Assembly (NCBI GenBank): GCA_947650285.1 | Contig: CANTFL010000625.1 | Location: 1-64,000, forward strand | Direction: 5' to 3' | DNA: 64,000 nt | Source: Hyaloperonospora brassicae | Taxonomy: Eukaryota; Oomycota; Peronosporomycetes; Peronosporales; Peronosporaceae | Shown: positions 12,877-24,400 of the stretch, piece by piece | Numbering within the stretch: the first letter of the stretch is position 1 | Layout: each line of letters starts with the position of its first letter | Program-made: the position numbers and the translations under genes | Notes under the pieces: model-generated | Seen by the model: only the letters and a program-made list of their open reading frames with translations | Told to the model about the DNA's origin: nothing | Database searches by the model: none

Positions 12877-13539
12877 ATTGCTATGTTTGTTGACTTGAGG
12901 TACCGAAAGAAGTTCTTGCTCCTGCTTGTTGCTTATAGTGCATTCTTGAGTTTGATCTCTCGATCGTTACCGGTTGGCAGGACCACCGGCTGAATGACGG
13001 TCTGCACACCCTAGATAGTCGCCTCGTTTCCATCGGCTACCGTGGTCGTTCATCCTCAAGCTTGATCAGGCTTGCAAACTTGGCCTTGTCATGACAAATT
13101 TGGCGCGTTGCACCTCTGTCGGCGGCCCACAATGGAGACACATCCTTGTCCGTGGACTCTCCGCACTCCATAGAATCTGCAACTGCCACTCGATCGTAGC
13201 TGTTGCCTGCATCATGATGACTTCAATGGACATTGCTAGCCTCGCGTCCACAGACATTACCGCCGCGTCGGTTTCCTTGACTTTCATCCTTCTACTTCGT
13301 CCAGCAACTCTCTACCGTGCAACCCGCCCCGCCACAGTAAGTGCACTGATAGGGCTCACGCTCGGTACTGAAGGCCTTGGTTGTGTTATCAGCTTTCACC
13401 GTTGTTGTCGTCGTGGTCGTCATCTTCCCGGCTTTCCAATTGACGTTGTGGTAAAGGGAATGCTCGAAAACGGATTCCATATAAGTTGACTGTCGGCGAG
13501 CTGGGTGTCGGTGAACTGGGTGTCAGTAAAACCGGAGGC

Positions 13540-13675
13540 CGGCAAAAATGGAGGTTGGCGAATCAGAGGTCGACAAATCGAAGGTCGGCGAACTTGAGGT
13601 CGGCGAATCGGAGGTCGACAAATCGGAGGTCGGCGAACTTGAAGCAGGCAAATTACAGGTCGGCGAGCCAGATAT
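13540..13675. repeat. 15-bp minisatellite, long allele (unit 6)
   Basis: Nine degenerate 15-bp repeats reading EVGES/EVDKS/KVGEL/EVGES/EVDKS/EVGEL/EAGKL/QVGEP/DIGQF on the plus strand. Three more repeats are present than in units 1-5. The same long allele occurs in units 7, 8 and 9 (about 15960, 18377 and 20760). Confidence 0.85.
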
Positions 13676-14263
13676 CGGCCAATTCACGTTCATGATGCAA
13701 AGCACTAGAATGATCGAACGTCAGATTCATCATTTATTTGTATAAAGAACAAAGAAAAGGATAGAGAGTCATTCAAACTGGCTCTGCGACACAGCAAAAG
13801 AGATTAAACCAATACAGTGCAGATCTTTCTAATTTACTGACACGCGTACACTCACGGTAAGTCTCTGCGCGAGATAGGTTATGCCTGTCGTCGAACCTCG
13901 AGATGCATATCCCATAAAAGTTTTGGCTGGTGGCGCCAAGAGATTGGGAAGGCCCTGTTTGGACAACACTCGCTACCAGCGAATGAAAGAGCCTCGTCGT
14001 CGACGAGCCAGTGACCCAATAGCCGGCACTGTTCGAGTCTTGTCAAGTAACAAGCCGGTGACCTAATAGACGGCACTGGTGAGAGGCTTGTCGAGCGACA
14101 AGATGGTGGGCCTCAGCTGAGGGCACCGAAAACTTCTAGTCGGTCGGATACTGCGCCCGTGGCCTGTAATCACGCGTGAGCGTCGGCTTCCTCCCTTCAG
14201 TGTGAAGTCACAGGGAGTGAAAGGGTTAGAAGCTGCTGAGCTCAGGCAGACTTCTGGAGAAAT

Positions 14264-16682
14264 TGGTTGTAAGGACTTTATTCGGCAAGAGCACAACTGA
14301 ACCCCGAAGGGGCAGAACCGCGAGGGGATTGCCCTCACGTACCAGCCCGTTTTGCCTTCTAATCTCGGTGATTGTTGTGTTTGTACGTTGGGGCTGTTGT
14401 ATTACAGATTCAACGAACTACTATACCACATCAGTATGTACGTCTGACAACCGGACACTCGCATGTGCTTGACAGTTGGCTTGAAATCGTAGACAATTTC
14501 TAACGGTGTCTTGTGCTAGATATTAGGTGACGGTAGACGATTATTGACGTAAACAGCCGTCATCGCAACTTCCGCCAATACACACTTGTCTAACTTGGCA
14601 TGATGGAGAATGCTGCGGCCGATCGTGAAGATAGTTCGAATCGCGCGTTCTGCTGTTACGTTGACTTGATATGTATACGGAACCGTGATTTGCTGCTCGG
14701 TACCTTCGTTTTCTCTGAACACTTGAAGCGAGTTGGTCGCGAACACGCGAGCACCATCGTATCGCACAAACTTGGCCTTCTCGTCTGATTGCGAGTCCAC
14801 CATCACGATGTACTTCATAGTGCGGTCTTCAGTCTCCGACTTCGCTCGTAGGCAAAACCCTTTCATGTATCCGCTGGCCTCCACCACAATCAGCAGCAAA
14901 AACTTGCTGCCACCCAGTAAAACCCGTTCCATTGGCCCGCATATGTCGAAGCAAAGCAGCTCGAACGCGTCAAAATGATGCTCCTCCCGGTTGATTGGAA
15001 ATTGTTTCTGGGCCATCTTTTCTCGCTGACAACCTCGATATGTGCTCGATCCGCTTGAATTGGCGGGGCTGTTTATTTCTTGACCATGTTGGTGGTGATC
15101 ATCTTGCAAAACACCTTGACTGGGCTTAACCCATTCGTGTATGAAGGTAACAATGTTTCCACTTGTCACCGTATTTGCCGATCGCTGTACTATGCGAAAC
15201 CAACAGAGGCCATCAACGAGATTCTCCGTCGGCACATCGTGGTTCGAGTCTTTGCAAGTGACATGCATCTTGATACCATCAAACATCAATCGCAAATTGC
15301 TATGTTTGTTGACTTGAGGTACCGAAAGAAGTTCTTGCTCCTGCTTGGTGCTTATAGTGCATTCTTGAGTTTGATCTCTCGATCGTTACCGGTTGGCAGG
15401 ACCACCGGCTGAATGACGGTCTGCACACCCTAGATAGTCGCCTCGTTTCCATCGGCTACCCGTGGTCGTTCATCCTCAAGCTTGATCAGGCTTGCAAACT
15501 TGGCCTTGTCATGACAAATTTGGCGCGTTGCACCTCTGTCGGCGGCCCACAATGGAGACACATCCTTGTCCGTGGACTCTCCGCACTCCATAGAATCTGC
15601 AACTGCCACTCGATCGTAGCTGTTGCCTGCATCATGATGACTTCAATGGACATTGCTAGCCTCGCGTCCACAGACATTACCGCCGCGTCGGTTTCCTTGA
15701 CTTTCATCCTTCTACTTCGTCCAGCAACTCTCTACCGTGCAACCCGCCCCGCCACAGTAAGTGCACTGATAGGGCTCACGCTCGGTACTGAAGGCCTTGG
15801 TTGTGTTATCAGCTTTCACCGTTGTTGTCGTCGTGGTCGTCATCTTCCCGGCTTTCCAATTGACGTTGTGGTAAAGGGAATGCTCGAAAACGGATTTCAT
15901 ATAAGTTGACTGTCGGCGAGCTGGGTGTCGGTGAACTGGGTGTCAGTAAAACCGGAGGCCAGCAAAAATGGAGGTTGGCGAATCAGAGGTCGACAAATCG
16001 AAGGTCGGCGAACTTGAGGTCGGCGAATCGGAGGTCGACAAATCGGAGGTCGGCGAACTTGAAGCAGGCAAATTACAGGTCGGCGAGCCAGATATCGGCC
16101 AATTCACGTTCATGATGCAAAGCACTAGAATGATCGAACGTCAGATTCATCATTTATTTGTATAAAGAACAAAGGAAAGGATAGAGAGTCATTCAAACTG
16201 GCTCTGCGACACAGCAAAAGAGATTAAACAATACAGTGCAGATCTTTCTAATTTACTGACACGCGTACACTTACGGTAAGTCTCTGCGCGAGAAAGGTTA
16301 TGCCTGTCGTCGAACCTCGAGATGCATATCCCATAAAAGTTTTGGCTGGTGGCGCCAAGAGATTGGGAAGGCCCTGTTTGGACAACACTCGCTACCAGCG
16401 AATGAAAGAGCCTCGTCGTCGACGAGCCAGTGACCCAATAGCCGGCACTGTTCGAGTCTTGTCAAGTAACAAGCCGGTGACCTAATAGACGGCACTGGTG
16501 AGAGGCTTGTCGAGCGACAAGATGGTGGGCCTCAGCTGAGGGCACCGAAAACTTCTAGTCGGTCGGATACTGCGCCCGTGGCCTGTAATCACGCGTGAGC
16601 GTCGGCTTCCTCCCTTCAGTGTGAAGTCACAGGGAGTGAAAGGGTTAGAAGCTGCTGAGCTCAGGCAGACTTCTGGAGAAAT
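14264..16682 (-). mobile_element. Copia array unit 7
   Basis: 2419 bp, clearly diverged from units 1-6, with an extra C near 15460 (ctacccgtgg) and extra bases near 14312. It carries the long minisatellite. Confidence 0.9.
14516..15295 (-). pseudogene. Copia integrase, unit 7
   Basis: 259 codons. Several sites read closer to a normal Copia integrase than in units 1-6: GPMERVLLGGSK, IVVEASGY and PYTYQVNVTAER. The D-D35-E triad is kept. The same TAG follows NRLPSPNI, so the stop predates the divergence of the units. Confidence 0.85.
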
Positions 16683-19098
16683 TGGTTGTAAGGACTTTAT
16701 TCGGCAAGAGCACAACTGAACCCCGAAGGGGAGAACCGCGAAGGGATTACCCTCACGCACCAGCCCGTTTTGCCTTCTAATCTCGGTGATTGTTGTGTTT
16801 GTACGTTGGGGCTGTTGTATTACAGATTCAACAAACTACTATACCACATCAGTATGTACGTCTGACAACCGGACACTCGCATGTGCTTGACAGTTGGCTT
16901 GAAATCGTAGACAATTTCTAACGGTGTCTTGTGCTAGATATTAGGTGACGGTAGACGATTATTGACGTAAACAGCCGTCATCGCAACTTCCGCCAATACA
17001 CACTTGTCTAACTTGGCATGATGGAGAATGCTGCGGCCGATCGCGAAGATAGCTCGAATCGCGCGTTCTGCTGTTACGTTGACTTGATATGTATACGGAA
17101 CCGTGATTTGCTGCTCGGTACCTTCGTTTTCTCTGAACACTTGAAGCGAGTTGGTCGCGAAAACGCGAGCACCATCGTATCGCACAAACTTGGCCTTCTC
17201 GTCTGATTGCGAGTCCACCATCACGATGTACTTCATAGTGCAGTCTTCAGTCTCCGACTTCGCTCGTAGGCAAAACCCTTTCATGTATCCGCTGGCCTCC
17301 ACCACAATCAGCAGCAAAAACTTGCTACCACCCAGTAAAACCGTTTCATTGGCCCGCATATGTCGAAGCAAAGCAGCTCGAACGCGTCAAAATGATGCTC
17401 CTTCCGGTTGATTGGAAATTGTTTCTGGGCCATCTTTTCTCGCTGACAACCTCGATATGTGCTCTATCCGCTTGGATTGGCGGGGCTGTTTATTTCTTGA
17501 CCATGTTGGTGGTGATCATCTTGCAAAACACCTTGACTGGGCTTAACCCATTCGTGTATGAAGGTAACAATGTTTCCACTTGTCACCGTATTTGCCGATC
17601 GCTGTACTATGCGAAACCAACAAAGGCCATCAACGAGATTCTCCGTCGGCACATCGTGGTTCGAGTCTTTGCAAGTGACATGCATCTTGATACCATCAAA
17701 CATCAATCGCAAATTGCTATGTTTGTTGACTTGAGGTACCGAAAGAAGTTCTTGCTCCTGCTTGGTGCTTATAGTGCATTCTTGAGTTTGATCTCTCGAT
17801 CGTTACCTGTTGGCAGGACCGCCGGCTGAATGACGGTCTGCACACCCTAGATAGTCGCCTCGTTTCCATCGGCTACCGTGGTCGTTCATCCTCAAGCTTG
17901 ACCAGGCTTGCAAACTTGGCCTTTTCATGACAAATTTGGCGCGTTGCACCTCTGTCGGCGTCCCACAATGGAGACACATCCTTGTCCATGGACTCTCCGC
18001 ACTCCATAGAATCTGCAACTGCCACTCGATCGTAGCTGTTGCCTGCATCATGATGACTTCAATGGACATTGCTAGCCTCGCGTCCACAGACATTACCGCC
18101 GCGTCGGTTTCCTTGACTTTCATCCTTCTACTTCGTCCAGCAACTCTCTACCGTGCAACCCGCCCCGCCACAGTAAGTGCACTGATAGGGCTCACGCTCG
18201 GTACTGAAGGCCTTCGTTGTGTTATCAGCTTTCACCGTTGTTGTCGTCGTGGTCGTCATCTTCCCGGCTTTCCAATTGACGTTGTGGTAAAGGGAATGCT
18301 CGAAAACGGATTTCATATAAGTTGACTGTCGGCGAGCTGGGTGTCGGTGAACTGGGTGTCAGTAAAACCGGAGGCCAGCAAAAATGGAGGTTGGCGAATC
18401 AGAGGTCGACAAATCGAAGGTCGGCGAACTTGAGGTCGGCGAATCGGAGGTCGACAAATCGGAGGTCGGCGAACTTGAAGCAGGCAAATTACAGGTCGGC
18501 GAGCCAGATATCGGCCAATTCACGTTCATGATGCAAAGCACTAGAATGATCGAACGTCAGATTCATCATTTATTTGTATAAAGAACAAAGGAAAGGATAG
18601 AGAGTCATTCAAACTGGCTCTGCGACACAGCAAAAGAGATTAAACAATACAGTGCAGATCTTTCTAATTTACTGACACGCGTACACTCACGGTAAGTCTC
18701 TGCGCGAGAAAGGTTATGCCTGTCGTCGAACCTCGAGATGCATATCCCATAAAAGTTTTGGCTGGTGGCGCCAAGAGATTGGGAAGGCCCTGTTTGGACA
18801 ACACTCGCTACCAGCGAATGAAAGAGCCTCGTCGTCGACGAGCCAGTGACCCAATAGCCGGCACTGTTCGAGTCTTGTCAAGTAACAAGCCGGTGACCTA
18901 ATAGACGGCACTGGTGAGAGGCTTGTCGAGCGACAAGATGGTGGGCCTCAGCTGAGGGCACCGAAAACTTCTAGTCGGTCGGATACTGCGCCCGTGGCCT
19001 GTAATCACGCGTGAGCGTCGGCTTCCTCCCTTCAGTGTGAAGTCACAGGGAGTGAAAGGGTTAGAAGCTGCTGAGCTCAGGCAGACTTCTGGAGAAAT
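16683..19098 (-). mobile_element. Copia array unit 8
   Basis: 2416 bp. It shares with unit 9 a nonsense change between the zinc-binding region and the integrase, and the WDADRGAT form of the protease remnant. Long minisatellite. Confidence 0.9.
16934..17712 (-). pseudogene. Copia integrase, unit 8, frameshifted and split
   Basis: The integrase is broken twice. A single C is missing near 17342 (aaaaccgtttcattgg against aaaacccgttccattgg in unit 7), shifting frame just upstream of the GGSK strand. A TCG-to-TAG change (ctctatccgcttgg on the plus strand, about 17462) stops the upstream part. The open pieces are 16934-17371 and 17464-17712. Confidence 0.8.
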
Positions 19099-21483
19099 TG
19101 GTTGTAAGGACTTTATTCGGCAAGAGCACAACTGAACCCCGAAGGGGCGAACCGCGAGGAGATTGCCCTCACGTACCAGCCCGTTTTGCCTTCTAATCTC
19201 GGTGACTGTTGTGTTTGTACGTTGGGGCTGTTGTATTACAGATTCAACAAACTACTATACCACATCAGTATGTACGTCTGACAACCGGACACTCGCATGT
19301 GCTTGACAGTTGGCTTGAAATCGTAGACAATTTCTAACGGTGTCTTGTGCTAGACATTAGGTGACGGTAGACGATTATTGACGTAAACAGCCGTCATCGC
19401 AACTTCCGCCAATACACACTTGTCTAACTTGGCATGATGGAGAATGCTGCGGCCGATCGTGAAGATAGCTCGAATCGCGCGTTCTGCTGTTACGTTGACT
19501 TGATATGTATACGGAACCGTGATTTGCTGCTCGGTACCTTCGTTTTCTCTGAACACTTGAAGCGAGTTGGTCGCGAAAACGCGAGCACCATCGTATCGCA
19601 CAAACTTGGCCTTCTCGTCTGATTGCGAGTCCACCATCACGATGTACTTCATAGTGCAGTCTTCAGTCTCCGACTTCGCTCGTAGGCAAAACCCTTTCAT
19701 GTATCCGCTGGCCTCCACCACAATCAGCAGCAAAAACTTGCTACCACCCAGTAAAAACAGTTTTATTGGCCCGCATATGTCGAAGCAAAGCAGCTCGAAC
19801 GCGTCAAAATGATGCTCCTTCCGGTTGATTGGAAATTGTTTCTGGGCCATCTTTTCTCGCTGACAACCTCGATATGTGCTCTATCCGCTTGGATTGGCGG
19901 GGCTGTTTATTTCTTGACCATGTTGGTGGTGATCATCTTGCAAAACACCTTGACTGGGCTTAACCCATTCGTGTATGAAGGTAACAATGTTTCCACTTGT
20001 CACCGTATTTGCCGATCGCTGTACTATGCGAAACCAACAAAGGCCATCAACGAGATTCTCCGTCGGCACATCGTGGTTCGAGTCTTTGCAAGTGACATGC
20101 ATCTTGATACCATCAAACATCAATCGCAAATTGCTATGTTTGTTGACTTGAGGTACCGAAAGAAGTTCTTGCTCCTGCTTGGTGCTTATAGTGCATTCTT
20201 GAGTTTGATCTCTCGATCGTTACCTGTTGGCAGGACCGCCGGCTGAATGACGGTCTGCACACCCTAGATAGTCGCCTCGTTTCCATCGGCTACCGTGGTC
20301 GTTCATCCTCAAGCTTGACCAGGCTTGCAAACTTGGCCTTTTCATGACAAATTTGGCGCGTTGCACCTCTGTCGGCGTCCCACAATGGAGACACATCCTT
20401 GTCCATGGACTCTCCGCACTCCATAGAATCTGCAACTGCCACTCGATCGTAGCTGTTGCCTGCATACCCCCCACATTACCGCCGCGTCGGTTTCCTTGAC
20501 TTTCATCCTTCTACTTCGTCCAGCAACTCTCTACCGTGCAACCCGCCCCGCCACAGTAAGTGCACTGATAGGGCTCACGCTCAGTACTGAAGGCCTTCGT
20601 TGTGTTATCAGCTTTCACCGTTGTTGTCGTCGTGGTCGTCATCTTCCCGGCTTTCCAATTGACGTTGTGGTAAAGGGAATGCTCGAAAACGGATTTCATA
20701 TAAGTTGACTGTCGGCGAGCTGGGTGTCGGTGAACTGGGTGTCAGTAAAACCGGAGGCCAGCAAAAATGGAGGTTGGCGAATCAGAGGTCGACAAATCGA
20801 AGGTCGGCGAACTTGAGGTCGGCGAATCGGAGGTCGACAAATCGGAGGTCGGCGAACTTGAAGCAGGCAAATTACAGGTCGGCGAGCCAGATATCGGCCA
20901 ATTCACGTTCATGATGCAAAGCACTAGAATGATCGAACGTCAGATTCATCATTTATTTGTATAAAGAACAAAGGAAAGGATAGAGAGTCATTCAAACTGG
21001 CTCTGCGACACAGCAAAAGAGATTAAACAATACAGTGCAGATCTTTCTAATTTACTGACACGCGTACACTTACGGTAAGTCTCTGCGCGAGAAAGGTTAT
21101 GCCTGTCGTCGAACCTCGAGATGCATATCCCATAAAAGTTTTGGCTGGTGGCGCCAAGAGATTGGGAAGGCCCTGTTTTTGGACAACACTCGCTACCAGC
21201 GAATGAAAGAGCCTCGTCGTCGACGAGCCAGTGACCCAATAGCCGGCACTGTTCGAGTCTTGTCAAGTAACAAGCCGGTGACCTAATAGACGGCACTGGT
21301 GAGAGGCTTGTCGAGCGACAAGATGGTGGGCCTCAGCTGAGGGCACCGAAAACGTCTAGTCGGTCGGATACTGCGCCCGTGGCCTGTAATCACGCGTGAG
21401 CGTCGGCTTCCTCCCTTCAGTGTGAAGTCACAGGGAGTGAAAGGGTTAGAAGCTGCTGAGCTCAGGCAGACTTCTGGAGAAAT
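19099..21483 (-). mobile_element. Copia array unit 9
   Basis: 2385 bp. About 40 bp are missing near 20466, where tgcataccccccacattacc replaces the longer text of other units, removing part of the frame between knuckle and protease. TT is inserted near 21178 (cctgtttttgg). Long minisatellite. Confidence 0.9.
19350..20129 (-). pseudogene. Copia integrase, unit 9, split by the shared stop
   Basis: The open pieces are 19350-19850 (166 codons, whole catalytic core) and 19881-20129, separated by the same TAG as in unit 8. The core start reads DICGPIKLFLLGGSK, with local substitutions where unit 8 has a deletion. Confidence 0.8.
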
Positions 21484-22582
21484 TGGTTGTAAGGACTTTA
21501 TTCGGCGAGAGCACAACTGAACCCCGAAGGGGCGAACCGCGAGGAGATTGCCCTCACGTACCAGCCCGTTTTGCCTTCTAATCTCGGTGACTGTTATGTT
21601 TGTACGTTGGGGCTGTTGTATTACAGATTCAACGAACTACTACACCACATCAGTATGTACGTCTGACAACCGGACACTCGCATGTGCTTGACAGTTGGCT
21701 TGAAATCGTAGACAATTTCTAACGGTGTCTTGTGCTAGATATTAGGTGGCGGTAGACGATTATTGACGTAAACAGCCGTCATCGCAACTTCCGACAATAC
21801 ATACTTGTCTAACTTGGCATGATGGAGAATGCTGCGGCCGATCGCTAAGATAGCTCGAATCGCGCGTTCTGCTGTTACGTTGAATTGATATGTATACGGA
21901 ACCGTGATTTGCTGCTCGGTATCTTCGTTTTCTCTGAACACTTGAAGCGAGTTGGTCGCGAAAACGCGAGCACCATCGTATCGCACAAACTTGGCCTTCT
22001 CGTCTGATTGCGAGTCCACCATCACGATGTACTTCATAGTGCAGTCTTCAGTCTCCGACTTCGCTCGTAGGCAAAACCCTTTCATGTATCCGCTGGCCTC
22101 CACCACAATCAGCAGCAACAACTTGCTGCCACCCAGTAAAAACCGTTCCATTGGCCCACATATGTCGAAGCGAAGCAGCTCGAACGCGTCAAAATGATGC
22201 TCCTTCCGGTTGCTTGGAAATTGTTTCTGGGCCATCTTTTCTCGCTGACAACCTCGATATGTGCTCTATCCGCTTGAATTGGCGGGGCTGTTCATTTCTT
22301 GATCATGTTGGTGGTGATCATCTTGCAAATCACCTTGTTTGGGCTTCACCCGTTCGCGTATGGAAGAACCGTCTGCACACCCTAGATAGCCGCCTCGTTT
22401 CCATCGGCTACCGTGGTCGTTCATCCTCAAGCTTGATTAGGCTTGCAAACTTGGCCTTGTCATGACAAATTTGGCGCGTTGCACCTCTGTCGGTGGCCCG
22501 CAATGGAGACACATCCTTGTCCGTGGACGCTCCGCACTCCATAGAATCTGCAACTGCCACTCGATCGTAGCTGTTGCCTGCA
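21484..22582 (-). mobile_element. Copia array unit 10, truncated right edge
   Basis: The most diverged copy. Homology is interrupted near 22367 by a deletion that joins the sequence upstream of the integrase (tggaagaacc) directly to the sequence before the protease remnant, removing most of the GAG-pre-integrase region. It is lost at about 22582, before the zinc knuckle and minisatellite. This is the array's right boundary. Confidence 0.85.
21735..22235 (-). pseudogene. Copia integrase, unit 10, partial
   Basis: 166 codons covering the catalytic core, with PYTYQFNVTAERAIRAILA and NRLPPPNI. The upstream TAG seen in units 8 and 9 is also present here. The triad residues remain. Confidence 0.8.
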
Positions 22583-22619
22583 TTCTACTGCCTGCAATGG
22601 ACAGATTTAAATAACTGCT

Positions 22620-23530
22620 ATTTCACAGTTGTATCACCGGCCTAGTCGCGTCGAAAGGTGGGTGCAGTCCGTTCTATTATTACCAAGCGATCAGCCAAGT
22701 CATTTAAGAAGTTTAAGGCCTTGAACGCTTCCGCACGATCATGTAGATCCTAAGTGGCCATTACACCTGCTGCCCCAACCGCATTACCTTTTAGGATGAG
22801 AACTCGCCGGTCTTTCGCAACTGTGTCCTAATTACCATCCGCCGCCGTTCCACACCTAAGCTGCTTTAACTGTTGTCCTGTCGGCATCATCGCGCCCAAT
22901 TCGTCGAGTGAAGCCGTATTTGACGTGGCGTCATCGACATCGCCGACCGCCTTCGTTGTTGCTGCATTTGCGTGTTCTGTCGTCCCCACTATCCGGTCGT
23001 CTGTTAGGGCTTTATTTAAAAGAATTTTTTTCCTACTTCCATCACCCGATTTAGTTTCTGTTCAAGCCTCCTCGGCGGACGTCCCTTCTGTCTCGACCAG
23101 CGCGTATTTAAAACGCCCATCGAAGAAGAATAACAAATCTTCCTTCACCCCACCGACTCCATCTGTTGTTATCATTGCTATCAACGCCTCAGCTGCTTCC
23201 ACCGATGGACGACCCAGCAGTTCACCGAAGAAGAAGAAACGAATTCAGCGGTTCAGAGCTAGCCACAAACTTCAACAATTGGAGTAGCAGCCACTTTTTC
23301 GTCGACACCACCGCATTTGTTTGTATCGAGTGATGCCGGGTCCAAGTCCCCGTCACCACCGGAGTCGACTGCTGCTGTTAATTTATCAAACTGTAAGCTG
23401 TTCCGTACTCTCTTCTTCGTGCTCGTGGCGGTCAAGTAGTCGCTCGGAAATCAAGGTCGACTCATGACATGCGAGCGAACCGAGATATTCTGTTCTTCCA
23501 TCACGGGTCAGCTCGCTGTTAGTTGCGCAT
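22620..23530 (-). other. Unidentified coding-like sequence next to the array
   Basis: Read on the minus strand from about 23225 to 22640, one frame stays protein-like through four stops: GELLGRPSVEAAEALIAMIT, then KEDLLFFFDGRFKYALVETE, then LDELGAMMPTGQQLKQLRC, then HDRAEAFKALNFLNDLADRL. Further upstream (about 23520-23400), in another frame, it reads ESTLISERLLDRHEHEEE. The helical, charged text resembles a retroelement gag N-terminus, but I cannot match it to a family. The 120-codon plus-strand frame at 22925-23287 is Ser/Pro-rich and probably a shadow. Whether this belonged to the same Copia element is unknown. Confidence 0.35.
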
Positions 23531-23880
23531 AACGTCGGCTCAATCCCCTATGTGACAGGTGAATTTCGATCGAGGTCGTTTGTCGCTACCACCCTCGTTT
23601 TATTCGCAGGGCTCCTCGCATCTGCTGATGTCTTTGATACGTCGCATCCGTGTCAGCGCACTCTGGCATTATGAATACCGAAACTAGTATTCGTACGTGG
23701 TTTTAAGCTCGGTGAAGCTCAAGATCGGCTCCAGTGTTCTCCCCGTGCTTCTCATTCAGATTCTCCTCTGGACTTAGTAGCTGACGCGTAGGTCAAGTTT
23801 CGCGGAGATATTCGCTCGAACGGATAGCGATCTGACCCGAGACTGAAGATCTAGGTTGATCGACTGGCGATATTAGTGGA
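23531..23880. other. No recognisable feature
   Basis: No supportable gene or repeat seen; short frames on both strands only. Confidence 0.5.
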
Positions 23881-24218
23881 GCCGAATTAACTATCGAACT
23901 GGTGAAAGGTAGGATGGGCTCGACTCCGGTTGTCGATCCGGTGACCCTGTACGGACAGGTGACGATACAAACGAATCTGAACGATCCGGAGGGCGGTGGT
24001 GATCGGGAGGTGATGGAATATGCCTCTGAAGATCTGACGATCTGGGCGACGTGTCCCGATCCAAATAATGGGGTTCGGTTGACAATGCGATGGGGCGACA
24101 AAGCCGGGTGATGTGGAGACGAGGACATGAGAATTTTACTTGATGACATGATTGATCTTTTTCGAGTGTTTAGACTGAGATCGGTCGCTTTACGAAAGAC
24201 TTCGGTACAGGGGGCGGT
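23881..24218 (+). other. 3' internal end of a GATC-rich Gypsy element, first copy
   Basis: GATC-dense DNA that ends in a purine-rich stretch, acagggggcggt, immediately before an LTR start (TGTGGTAAAGTC at 24219). Its beginning (ggatgggctcgactccggttg...) resembles the sequence at about 24440, so two element 3' ends follow each other. The purine tract is placed where a polypurine tract, the primer for plus-strand synthesis, should lie. Confidence 0.5.
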
Positions 24219-24400
24219 TGTGGTAAAGTCATTTCAAGAAAATTGACGACAGTGGCCCCTGTGCCTCCAATATGGGACAAGAATCGAATTTATGGCAGTC
24301 AGTATCTGGAAGTATGACAGTTCCTTTTATTAAGCAACGACCCGATATGGGACCAAGCTAGGTGCAACGGTTTCCGATGAAATCTGGGAAAAGGCTAGTT
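24219..24400 (+). mobile_element. Truncated LTR start, GATC-rich Gypsy family
   Basis: Begins TGTGGTAAAGTC after a polypurine-like tract, as the full LTR at 24961 does, but family similarity fades within about 200 bp. I read it as the 5' stub of a 3' LTR interrupted by later rearrangement. Confidence 0.5.

Larger units (their letters stand above)
11846..14263 (-). mobile_element. Copia array unit 6
   Basis: 2418 bp. This is the first unit with the long minisatellite, three extra 15-bp repeats (45 bp), which accounts for most of the length jump. The non-coding part changes as well: gagcgacaagatgg replaces gagcaagctgg near 14095. Confidence 0.9.
1..22582 (-). repeat. Tandem array of ten truncated Ty1/Copia units
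   Basis: Ten head-to-tail copies of one unit are visible. Starts, set at a shared anchor (tggttgtaaggac), fall at 1, 2370, 4739, 7108, 9477, 11846, 14264, 16683, 19099 and 21484. The first five spacings are exactly 2369 bp, the next four 2418, 2419, 2416 and 2385, and the tenth copy is truncated. Read on the minus strand each unit holds LTR-like DNA, a minisatellite, a gag zinc knuckle, a protease remnant, a GAG-pre-integrase region and an integrase core, then LTR-like DNA again. RT and RNase H are absent. The window opens inside the array, so its left end is unknown. Position 1 aligns with position 2370, so sequence is continuous across units with no separate LTR pair per unit. Copies 1-5 differ by only a few bases each, while copies 7-10 are more diverged. 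Confidence 0.95.

Noticed and set aside
1..22582. CRISPR array as an explanation of the regular repeats
   Set aside because: The repeats are 2.4 kb long and contiguous with no unique spacers, and contain retrotransposon coding sequence.
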